This document shows positions 7,494-14,893 of a DNA stretch of 34,146 nt, in pieces. Numbering within the stretch: position 1 is the first letter of the stretch; every line of letters starts with the position of its first letter. Source of the stretch: a virus; the IMG/VR virus record IMGVR_UViG_3300034198_022499, positions 1 through 34,146 of that record; one strand, given 5' to 3'. The notes beneath the pieces are model-generated. The model worked only from the letters and a program-made list of their open reading frames with translations, was not told the origin of the DNA and did no database searches. The translations under genes were made by a program, and so were the position numbers.

Positions 7494-8533
7494 TGTCTTT
7501 TTATAGTCCTTTTAAGGTTCAGAAAAGTAGTGTTCCGCCAGCTATTGCAAAACCCAGACGACCCGTTCGGGACCCAAATATGGTTGCAACAAGCGCCAGG
7601 TCGCTGAGCGCATATTATAGGTCTACTGGTCGGGTCCCTATTGTTCCTATCCCCAGGCTTGGCGGTGCGGAACCTACCCCGCCAGAAACTAGGGGTCCTG
7701 CTCTTACGTATAACGCTAACGAGCTACTTTACAATGTTGGTTGTGTTAAAGACGCTTACTTTAGAGACTCTCGTGGATTCTTTAAAACAATGTCTCCTAC
7801 TCCTGAAGGTAGGGTTAGCGACAGAGTAACTACGGTTACTAACCCCAATCAGCTGTGGCAAAATGTTGGTACTAATAAAGGCATGATTACTCTTTTTGTT
7901 CCTGCTGGTTCTGACCCTGGAGCAGATGGAGCTATAGTTCCTGATTTAGCGCAAACAAAACTTCAGCCCGCAGAACACCGTCGTTATGGATTTCAATTTC
8001 ACTACAATCCTACGGAAATAACCATGAACTTTGCCGGTGCGCCTAACACCGACGCGGCAATGGAAATTTCCGGTCAAGAAAAGTTTAACCTTGTAGGTTC
8101 CCAAGTAACTCAAAGTACTATTTCTTTCGACATGGTTTTTAACCGTGTGTTTGATATGAATTATTACAGACTCGACGGGACTATTAAGTCAGACTTTAAA
8201 AAGAAAGATGGCATTAATCTTTATTCTCCAAGAATGCCAAAAGATGAAATTGAAGAGAAAGAAATTTTTAACAAGGGAACAATGTACGACGTTGAGTTCC
8301 TGCTATCTACGGTTCTAGGATTCAAACTCAACACAAAACTTCGTGGTGTTACCGCTGACGTAGGTTGGCTTAGTGGTCGCCCTGTAGAACTTTACTTAGG
8401 ACGTTCTCTTAAATACGTGGGCTTCATCAATAGCTTTAGTCTTACCCACAAAATGTTTAATGAAAGAATGACTCCTATCTTCTCGATTGCAAGCTTGAGC
8501 TTCAACCGTATCCCAGACTACAACGGAATGTAA
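7493..8533 (+). CDS. CIS-tube-like hub linker/tail protein
   Basis: A 346-residue protein. From about residue 163 it has YGFQFHYNPTEITMNF, the hallmark of the CIS tube family (proteins such as Afp7 and Pvc7, which join the tube to the hub and often carry LysM). Beta-rich segments follow, such as VGSQVTQSTISFDMVFNRVFD and SRPVELYLGRSLKYVGFINSFSLTH-like strands. No LysM is visible in this gene, but the next gene encodes one, so the two may share a role that is fused elsewhere. The first 110 residues are Pro-rich and unlike the family. The start overlaps the tape measure stop (TAATG). Confidence 0.75.
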   Translation: MSFYSPFKVQKSSVPPAIAKPRRPVRDPNMVATSARSLSAYYRSTGRVPIVPIPRLGGAEPTPPETRGPALTYNANELLYNVGCVKDAYFRDSRGFFKTMSPTPEGRVSDRVTTVTNPNQLWQNVGTNKGMITLFVPAGSDPGADGAIVPDLAQTKLQPAEHRRYGFQFHYNPTEITMNFAGAPNTDAAMEISGQEKFNLVGSQVTQSTISFDMVFNRVFDMNYYRLDGTIKSDFKKKDGINLYSPRMPKDEIEEKEIFNKGTMYDVEFLLSTVLGFKLNTKLRGVTADVGWLSGRPVELYLGRSLKYVGFINSFSLTHKMFNERMTPIFSIASLSFNRIPDYNGM

Positions 8534-8535
8534 TC

Positions 8536-8814
8536 ATGATATACACAGATAGCCGCTATGCAAACGGAGACATTTTTAGGGCCTACAATAGTAGGTCTGA
8601 AAACTATGAAGTTACTGTGTTTAGGAACTTTCCAACAGAACGCACGGATTACTTTTTGTACGTTTGGGCAGAAGGGGACCGCATTGATTTGGTGTCTAAA
8701 GGGTTTTTAGGTACAGCGGCTTTGTGGTGGAGAGTCATGGACTACAACCCAGAAGTTCTTAACCCACACACTATTCCCGTAGGTGCGACGATTAGGATTC
8801 CTAATGTCAACTAA
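8536..8814 (+). CDS. LysM/gp53-like baseplate protein
   Basis: A 92-residue protein. Its second half reads YVWAEGDRIDLVSKGFLG, then ALWWRVMDYNPEV, then IPVGATIRIPN. This is the LysM-type layout found in tail protein X and in the gp53-like wedge or hub clamps of contractile tails: entry through GDR-x-D-x-[IVL]-A, a WW-x-[IL] helix, N-P, then an I-P-x-G-x-x-[IL]-x-I-P ending. It probably lies in the baseplate and may touch peptidoglycan. It starts two bases after the previous stop, and its end overlaps the next gene by 11 nt. Confidence 0.75.
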   Translation: MIYTDSRYANGDIFRAYNSRSENYEVTVFRNFPTERTDYFLYVWAEGDRIDLVSKGFLGTAALWWRVMDYNPEVLNPHTIPVGATIRIPNVN

Positions 8815-10096
8815 TTTAAGCCACTTAAACAATCCCAAATCAAAGCCTCGGCGCATAACAAAGTTTAAGCTTAGTTTTCCTACTATTCCTTCTTTGTTGA
8901 AAGAACCCCGAAAAGTTGACTTGTATGAAAAACAAGGCAACCACGATGTCCTGGTTGTAACCTTTACCACTACCGGACAGACGTGGTTTGACACAATTCA
9001 AACGGGTGTTCCTGTTCAATTTCACTGGAACCAGGGAAGTCTAGAGAGAACCTGGTATGGGTATGTTTCTTCTATTTCTAAGACGGTTGCCCCCTCACAA
9101 CGAGAACGTCTTATGGAAGTTCACTGCATTGGGTCTTCGTTTCCATTGAAAGAACGGGCAACAAAAACTTTTACGGATGTAACAGTTTCTGAAGTAGCGG
9201 CTATTATTGCTCAAGAAAATGGTTTGGGGTTTGTTGGGGATAAAGACTCTCGAAGGTTTCCACAACTAGTTATTGCGGGGCATTCGTACTGGGAGTGGCT
9301 CCAGGAGCAAGCAAAACGCATTGGGTTTGCAATGTTTGTAAGTGAAAACACCCTGTACTTTAGAGATTTTGATTCAATTATCAATCAAAATGTAACTTCT
9401 ATTCCAACGCTCTATTCAGACAATTCAAGCAGCACTTACCGAGGACAATATTTTGATAGGACTCTAGACGAGTTTGAGGTAATGAAAAGCGAATACGCGG
9501 AAAACTCTGACCATTTAAGGACCGAAAAGAACTTGTCTGGCGTCAATCCCTTTACTGGTGAGATGGTTTCTTCTGTATCTTCTCCCGGAGATTCGGGGGA
9601 TAAATTGAGGTCAAACGTTAGTGACGTTTTATTTTCGGAATACCGCACAGACCAAGTTGTCCTCTCCAATAAAGACGCCGAGTCCGCTTCTAAGGGCGCG
9701 GCTTCTATGGCGCGGTTTAACTTGCCCGCCAGAGTTAAGTGTGCGGGAGACCCTCGTTTTCGCCCGTATTACCCGGTTCGCGTACTGGGAACAGGAAACC
9801 TTACAGATGGCTACTGGGTAATCAAAGAAGCGCACCACATTTTTCAAAAGTTTGGCGATTACAACGTAACAATGAAAATTGTTACAGACGGTACTGGGGC
9901 AAACAACGTTACAAACTTTCGAGGAAATGAAAATAGGGATGTTAGCACAGTCAACATACCTGAAAGATTAGCCTTTCCTATGCACCAACTGACTAAAGAC
10001 ATTAAACTAGTAACTTCAGCACCGGGCTTTTTGCCTGGGGAACAAGGATTCAAAAGAACTCCTGCTCTGTGGCAAACCGTAACGAGGAAACCATGA
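8804..10096 (+). CDS. Baseplate hub protein (gp27/late control D-like)
   Basis: A 430-residue protein that should form the trimeric hub joining tail tube to the central spike. The first half has a hub-domain pattern: ITKFKLSFPTIP, GVPVQFHWNQ, TWYGYVSSIS, and later SYWEWLQEQAKRIGFAMFV, which matches the region where gpD/gp27 proteins have W-x-x-L-x-x-L-A-x-x-x-G-x. The ATG at 8804 is chosen because GGA precedes it closely; a GTG at 8783 would add seven residues and increase the overlap. The gene follows the LysM-like gene and is followed by the gp25-like wedge, a normal order. The stop overlaps the next start (ATGA). Confidence 0.8.
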   Translation: MSTNLSHLNNPKSKPRRITKFKLSFPTIPSLLKEPRKVDLYEKQGNHDVLVVTFTTTGQTWFDTIQTGVPVQFHWNQGSLERTWYGYVSSISKTVAPSQRERLMEVHCIGSSFPLKERATKTFTDVTVSEVAAIIAQENGLGFVGDKDSRRFPQLVIAGHSYWEWLQEQAKRIGFAMFVSENTLYFRDFDSIINQNVTSIPTLYSDNSSSTYRGQYFDRTLDEFEVMKSEYAENSDHLRTEKNLSGVNPFTGEMVSSVSSPGDSGDKLRSNVSDVLFSEYRTDQVVLSNKDAESASKGAASMARFNLPARVKCAGDPRFRPYYPVRVLGTGNLTDGYWVIKEAHHIFQKFGDYNVTMKIVTDGTGANNVTNFRGNENRDVSTVNIPERLAFPMHQLTKDIKLVTSAPGFLPGEQGFKRTPALWQTVTRKP

Positions 10097-10509
10097 CCGT
10101 ACCTGTTATTGCAGAAAAAGCAATCTCCCTGCCTTTCACGTTTGACTCCACGGGGAACATTGCAAAGACTGTTGACCAAAGTAAAATTTGGCAAGATAAA
10201 GTTAGGTCTGCGGTTGGCACCATTCTTGGCGAACGTGTCATGCGCTCTAATTTTGGGTCAGATGTCTCGTTTTCTCAATTTGACACGGTTGGGGAAATTC
10301 AAAGAACTATTGAAGAAAATGTATCCGCGTTATTTTCTTCAACATTCCCTACACTAGAAGTAAAGGATATTCTTGCAGAGTACAACGTTTCTTCAGAGGA
10401 ACTCGTTGTTTCTGTTGAATATCTGCTTCCTAATCAAGATGAAGTAAGAACCCAAGTCGGTATAGCTACCCTTTCTGGTACGCAACCGTTGTATGAGGAG
10501 AACTCGTGA
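10093..10509 (+). CDS. Baseplate wedge protein (gp25/gpW-like)
   Basis: A 138-residue protein of the T4 gp25/P2 gpW family, which starts sheath assembly at the baseplate. The key segment GERVMRSNFGSDV (about residues 44-56) matches the conserved G-E-R-x-M-x-P-x-F-G, with Ser in place of the usual Pro. The second half contains VSSEELVVSVEYLLP, the usual strand. The ATG at 10093 overlaps the preceding stop and has GAGG upstream; an in-frame start at 10069 is less likely. It precedes the J-type gene, the common wedge pairing. Confidence 0.9.
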   Translation: MTVPVIAEKAISLPFTFDSTGNIAKTVDQSKIWQDKVRSAVGTILGERVMRSNFGSDVSFSQFDTVGEIQRTIEENVSALFSSTFPTLEVKDILAEYNVSSEELVVSVEYLLPNQDEVRTQVGIATLSGTQPLYEENS

Positions 10510-12407
10510 GTATCGAGCCAGAAACCACCCCAGTAAGCCCCGCTCCGGTAACAATTGATTACACCGGTAGGGATTACTACTCTTTGCGAGATGCGCTAAT
10601 TACTCGCGTCAAAGACCGTGTAAACACAAACTCGACTAGCAAATGGTACGGAAACGACCCGGCGGACTTTGGTGTTGCCCTTATTGAAGCGTTCTCATAC
10701 ATGGGAGACGTTGTAAGTTACTACATTGACCGTATTGCTAACGAGTCTAGTATTTTTACGGCAACTCAACGAGAAAGCATTTACAACCTGGCAATTGGGT
10801 TGGGGTATACCCCCTCAGGGTATAAAAGCGCAACCTGTTCAATCCGTTTTACTAGAACTGCAAGCGGCTCGGCGGCTACAATTCCTGCGGGCACACAAGT
10901 TACTGGAACAGTTACAGTCAACGACACAACTGTACGCCTTACGTTTACGACTACAGAAGCAGCAGTTTTTGCAATCGGTGTGACAGTAATCACGGTTTCT
11001 GGAACGCACGGTGAGTATGTCTCTACTCGTACTGCCAACGCTGCAAGTGGTGCTGGAGATATTGCTGGAGAACTTATTGGTCGGTCAGATGGAACTGCTT
11101 TTCAAAGCTATGCTTTCAGAGAGTCACAAGTTGTAGACGGTACTACAACTGTGTACGTAAAAACCGGTGACGTATACGGCGTCTGGAATAAAGTTGACCA
11201 CCTTATCGACTACTCTCCAGTAGATAGTGTTTACAGACTCAACACAAACGCAAACAATACCGTTTACATTACTTTTGGTGATGGTGTTTCAGGAGCCATT
11301 CCGGTAAACCACTCCGATATAAAAGCAGATTATCTTTACGGTGGCGGAACAATAGGTAACATTCCTATTGGGGCACTGTCTTATATCTCTTACGTTCCGG
11401 GTGACCCTAACGTTAGCGCGTACAACGCAACTTACACAGTAACCAACACTACGGTAGGTACGGGAGGAGTTGACCCAGAATCAATCGATTCAATTAAGGC
11501 CAACGCTCCGTTAGCAACAACTGCTCTTAACCGAGCTGTTTCACTTTCGGATTATAGTAGTCTTGCGCAGCAGAACACTTTAGTAGGGAAAGCAAACGCA
11601 ATTTCTACAATCTGGTCAAACGTAACGGTGTATGCAGCTCCTCGAAGAGAAGCAAACTCTACAGATTATTACCCAGGAAAAGACGAAGCAAACACGGCGG
11701 TAACAGCTGAGTGGACTGACCTGCAAACTTCATTGTTGGCTTCTTTTGAGGGTAAAACGCAAATTGGAGTACAACTCACTATTTCGCCCCCTACGTACAG
11801 CAACGTTTCTTTGGCTATTACGTACAGTAAATTTCCTCAGTTTACATCCTCCGTTGTTGAATCTTACATACAAGAGTACATTGCAACGTATTACTCTTTT
11901 TCAACGAATACGTTTGGGCAAGTTATTCACCCTGAAGAAATTGAATTTCTCTTGCGTTACGCTCCCGGAATTAACAATGTAAAAGTTACTACGTTGTATC
12001 GCACTGGAGAAGCCGCTATTAGAAACAGCCTTGCGGCAACTGCGGGAGAAATCTTCGTCTTTAAACCGACAAACCTTGTTATTACGGCATTGGGCACAGT
12101 TGCTACGTTGGATACTTTCTCAGCAACAAACAGCGGTGCGTTCAGCCCTGCTTGGTCTTCTGGAAACACGTTTGGTGACTACACCACTACAGTGACTGCG
12201 GGCAGTGCAAACATCGTAGTGACGGCTGTCCCCACAGACACTGACGCAAAAACGTACATTAATGGCACGGTTGCTTACTCGGGCGGAACTAGCACTCCTA
12301 AAACAGTTACTACTCCAGTAGGAGTGACTGAGATTACAATCCTGGTCGTTGCTGAAGACGGCACTACTTCTAAGACGTACACATTGACGGCTGTTCGGAT
12401 TAGCTGA
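10506..12407 (+). CDS. Baseplate J-like wedge protein with C-terminal beta-sandwich domain
   Basis: A 633-residue protein of the baseplate J/T4 gp6 family, which forms the ring of the baseplate wedge. The N-terminus (IDYTGRDYYSLRDALITRV, then DPADFGVALIEAFSYMGD) and the segment NLAIGLGYTPSG are typical. VYITFGDGVSGAIP (about residue 255) is the J core, and AVSLSDYSSLAQQ is the usual start of the second domain. The last about 95 residues (538-632) look like a cadherin-like beta-sandwich module: F-SPAWSSGN...Y-TTTV, then TITILVVAEDGTTSKTYTL-like strands. This domain is not part of the standard J protein and may be surface-exposed. GTG start overlapping the previous stop. Confidence 0.9.
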   Translation: MSIEPETTPVSPAPVTIDYTGRDYYSLRDALITRVKDRVNTNSTSKWYGNDPADFGVALIEAFSYMGDVVSYYIDRIANESSIFTATQRESIYNLAIGLGYTPSGYKSATCSIRFTRTASGSAATIPAGTQVTGTVTVNDTTVRLTFTTTEAAVFAIGVTVITVSGTHGEYVSTRTANAASGAGDIAGELIGRSDGTAFQSYAFRESQVVDGTTTVYVKTGDVYGVWNKVDHLIDYSPVDSVYRLNTNANNTVYITFGDGVSGAIPVNHSDIKADYLYGGGTIGNIPIGALSYISYVPGDPNVSAYNATYTVTNTTVGTGGVDPESIDSIKANAPLATTALNRAVSLSDYSSLAQQNTLVGKANAISTIWSNVTVYAAPRREANSTDYYPGKDEANTAVTAEWTDLQTSLLASFEGKTQIGVQLTISPPTYSNVSLAITYSKFPQFTSSVVESYIQEYIATYYSFSTNTFGQVIHPEEIEFLLRYAPGINNVKVTTLYRTGEAAIRNSLAATAGEIFVFKPTNLVITALGTVATLDTFSATNSGAFSPAWSSGNTFGDYTTTVTAGSANIVVTAVPTDTDAKTYINGTVAYSGGTSTPKTVTTPVGVTEITILVVAEDGTTSKTYTLTAVRIS

Positions 12408-14170
12408 TGATTCTAGACTCTTATGGAAACCGTAGATTTTACGGTATCTATAGGGGGATTGTCGTTAGTAACGCTGACCCCCTTAACAAAGGGCGCGTTA
12501 AAGTTCAGATACCGCAGATTCTTGCAAAAGAGATTACGGATTGGGCTTGGGTAAAAGACGCTAATGGTGTGCGTGTTAACCCGCCTAAAATTGGTCAGGG
12601 AGTTTGGATTCAGTTTGAGGGTGGAGACCCTTCTTTCCCAGTACTGTCCGGAACGTTTGGTGTAAACCAAAACTTACTAAACCTGTCTTTGGATGGTCTT
12701 TCCGATGTTGACACCGCTGGGGTTACTAACGGTCAGGTAATTAAGTATCAGTCTTCAACCAGCTCTTGGATTCCCGGGGCGGGCGGGTCGGTAACCAGCA
12801 TCACAGCGGGCACCAACCTTACGGGCGGAACCATAACGTCCGCGGGAACGATTGCTCTGAGCGCAACACCAACGGGTGTCACGTCAATTAACGGGGTCAC
12901 GCTTCCTACAAGCGGGTCGTTTATCACTTCAGCGACAACTTCCTTGCCAAACGTTACCTCAGTAAATAGCACCACTATTCCTGCCAGTTCAACGCTTGTT
13001 ACCACCAGCGATACAGGTTCGGTTACTTCAACAATGCTTCTTGACGGAACCGTCGTTAACGCAGACATCAATGCCTCCGCTGCAATTGCCGCGTCAAAAA
13101 TATCGGGTACGGCTGTTACGTTAGCCGACACAGGCACTGTAACCAACACAATGTTGGCTGGGTCAATTGCGAACAGTAAGCTTTCAAATTCTTCTATTAC
13201 TTTTGGTTCTACGTCTCAAGCTCTAGGTAGCACCATTAGCAACATTGCCGGTGTGACTATTAACTCAACTACAATCCCATCAAGTGCAACACTGCTTACG
13301 TCGTCTACGTCAGCTGGTGGCGACCTTACTGGCACGTATCCTAACCCAACACTTGCAACCTCAGGTGTTACGTTGGGAAGTTATGGCTCGGCTTCTGCTG
13401 TTGCAGCTTTTACAGTAGACGCTAAGGGGCGCTTAACCGCCGCAAGCAATACGACAATTGAGATTGCACCAAGTGCCGTTACGGGAACTGCTGTAATAAC
13501 AACTGACTCACGATTAAGTGACGCTCGTACACCCACAGCTCACGTTCATTCGAGTGACGACATTACTTCTGGCACGTTGTTGATTGCTCGGGGCGGAACT
13601 GGTGTTTCGACCGGTGCGGGCTTGGTTCCCATCATTCCCACCAGCGTTTCTTCTACTGGCGGAAGTGTTTCGTTTAGTAGTTCAACAGGCAAAATAACCG
13701 CTACCGGCAATAACACGGCAATTGTTGTAAACGGCGTTTTTTCGTCAACATATACAAATTACCGCATTGTCATAAACGATACGGCGGGCGGTGACTATAT
13801 GTCTTTCAGAAGCGTAAATTCCTCCGGGACTGTAAACACAACGTCAACCGCGTACAACTGGCAAAATATCGGCGCACAGGCGGGAAACATATATTACGGT
13901 TCAGGCTTTTTCGCTAGTTTAGATTCGCGCTTTCAAATGTCGGCTATGGACGCCAATTTTTCTGCTCGGTCTTTTGACGTTTACGCTCCTTTTAGCTCGT
14001 CAACGCGAACCTCGATAGCGGGGAATGGACGTTGGGGCGCTTCGGGCGCGCCGACGGCTTGGACATTTGCTGGTTCCATGAACTCAACTGCTACAACAGC
14101 CGGTTTTCAGTTGTTTGTTCCAAGTGGAACGTTTGCAGCAACAATAATGGTTTACGGGTATAGGGAGTGA
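12407..14170 (+). CDS. gp5-type OB-fold spike protein fused to fibre repeats
   Basis: A 587-residue protein. Residues about 8-88 match the OB-fold of gp5/VgrG/gpV spike proteins: YGIYRGIVVSNADP, KGRVKVQIPQI, WAWV, then IGQGVWIQFEGGDPSFPVLSG. From about residue 105 the rest is Ser/Thr/Gly-rich fibre sequence with loose repeats such as NSTTIPSSATLL. It includes the widespread fibre motif GGDLTGTYPNPT (about 304-315), DAKGRLTAA and ARGGTGVSTG. The C-terminal about 150 residues look like a globular beta tip. A usual spike has a lysozyme or beta-helix here. The protein may therefore be a central spike, or a fibre attached through the hub. Confidence 0.8.
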   Translation: MILDSYGNRRFYGIYRGIVVSNADPLNKGRVKVQIPQILAKEITDWAWVKDANGVRVNPPKIGQGVWIQFEGGDPSFPVLSGTFGVNQNLLNLSLDGLSDVDTAGVTNGQVIKYQSSTSSWIPGAGGSVTSITAGTNLTGGTITSAGTIALSATPTGVTSINGVTLPTSGSFITSATTSLPNVTSVNSTTIPASSTLVTTSDTGSVTSTMLLDGTVVNADINASAAIAASKISGTAVTLADTGTVTNTMLAGSIANSKLSNSSITFGSTSQALGSTISNIAGVTINSTTIPSSATLLTSSTSAGGDLTGTYPNPTLATSGVTLGSYGSASAVAAFTVDAKGRLTAASNTTIEIAPSAVTGTAVITTDSRLSDARTPTAHVHSSDDITSGTLLIARGGTGVSTGAGLVPIIPTSVSSTGGSVSFSSSTGKITATGNNTAIVVNGVFSSTYTNYRIVINDTAGGDYMSFRSVNSSGTVNTTSTAYNWQNIGAQAGNIYYGSGFFASLDSRFQMSAMDANFSARSFDVYAPFSSSTRTSIAGNGRWGASGAPTAWTFAGSMNSTATTAGFQLFVPSGTFAATIMVYGYRE

Positions 14171-14172
14171 TA

Positions 14173-14367
14173 ATGAGTGAAGAAATTATGGGTAGCGAGT
14201 ATGTGCCTTCGGCAGAGGAACTCGCCGCTAACGCAGCGCTAGTTGCCCAAGCGAAAGAGAATAAAGAACGCGAGTTGGAGCAAGTGGCACTCAAAGAAAC
14301 TGCCCTAGTAAAACTTGCCGAACTGGGGCTTACTGAAGAAGAAGCACGCGCTGTCATTGGGTTATAG
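14173..14367 (+). CDS. Small acidic helical protein in the fibre region
   Basis: A 64-residue protein from the ATG at 14173, which has GGGAG five bases upstream; a GTG at 14167 would add two residues. It is Ala/Glu-rich and helical, with SAEELAANAALVAQAKENKE and a C-terminus LAELGLTEEEARAVIGL that resembles a small UBA-like helical bundle. Similar short proteins are often found next to phage fibre genes, but I cannot name a function. It could be an assembly helper. It follows the fibre gene by two bases. Confidence 0.7.
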   Translation: MSEEIMGSEYVPSAEELAANAALVAQAKENKERELEQVALKETALVKLAELGLTEEEARAVIGL

Positions 14368-14422
14368 GCAATAAGTCCCCATATAAACGGGCAAAATAGA
14401 AGTAAGACTTTAAGGAGACGCC
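14368..14422 (+). promoter_or_regulatory. Short gap with a possible promoter -10
   Basis: This 55-nt gap contains TATAAA at 14382-14387; TTGGGT lies 19 bp upstream, inside the end of the previous gene. TTAAGGAG precedes the next GTG. The promoter call is weak, because the spacing is wide. Confidence 0.25.
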
Positions 14423-14884
14423 GTGGCGGCTAATTACCCTGGAAATACAATCTCTTTACCGGCTAAAACAGACGGTACAGACACGGTTGTTGCAGCGGAC
14501 GTTAACTCAGCATACGACGAAATAAAAGCTATAGGGGATGAGCTGGGTCTTAGCCCTAGAATTCGTACCGCTGGTGCTTGGGGCGCAATTACCTCTAGTT
14601 CCGCTTGGACGGACCCTGTTGGAGCTACTCCTGCTACCGTAAAACTTCGGCTTGACAACATTGAGCTTGGAGTAAGAATTGCTACCAATAATTTGGTAAA
14701 CAAATTTGGTGGTTCTACCATTACCCCTTCGGGCACAACGGTAGTTGGCCTTAAGCTTGCTGCTATTACAAGTCAGACAGCCAACCTTATTGAGTTTTCT
14801 GCGCCGGGTAGCGCCACAGCCGTAACTTATGTCACACCTGCTGGGACGTTGGTAGCCAACGACTTTGATGGTGGCGGCGCTTAA
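14423..14884 (+). CDS. Small tail fibre-like structural protein
   Basis: A 153-residue protein starting at a GTG with AAGGAG seven to nine bases upstream. The N-terminus (YPGNTISLPAKTDGTDTVVA, then VNSAYDEIKAIGDELG) is a pattern common at the start of phage fibre-like proteins. The C-terminus, SQTANLIEFSAPGSA then YVTPAGTLVANDF, is a beta-repeat also seen in trimeric fibre stalks. This suggests a short fibre or fibre-connector. The role is inferred from pattern and from position between the spike-fibre gene and tail protein I. Confidence 0.7.
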   Translation: MAANYPGNTISLPAKTDGTDTVVAADVNSAYDEIKAIGDELGLSPRIRTAGAWGAITSSSAWTDPVGATPATVKLRLDNIELGVRIATNNLVNKFGGSTITPSGTTVVGLKLAAITSQTANLIEFSAPGSATAVTYVTPAGTLVANDFDGGGA

Positions 14885-14893
14885 GGAGCATAA

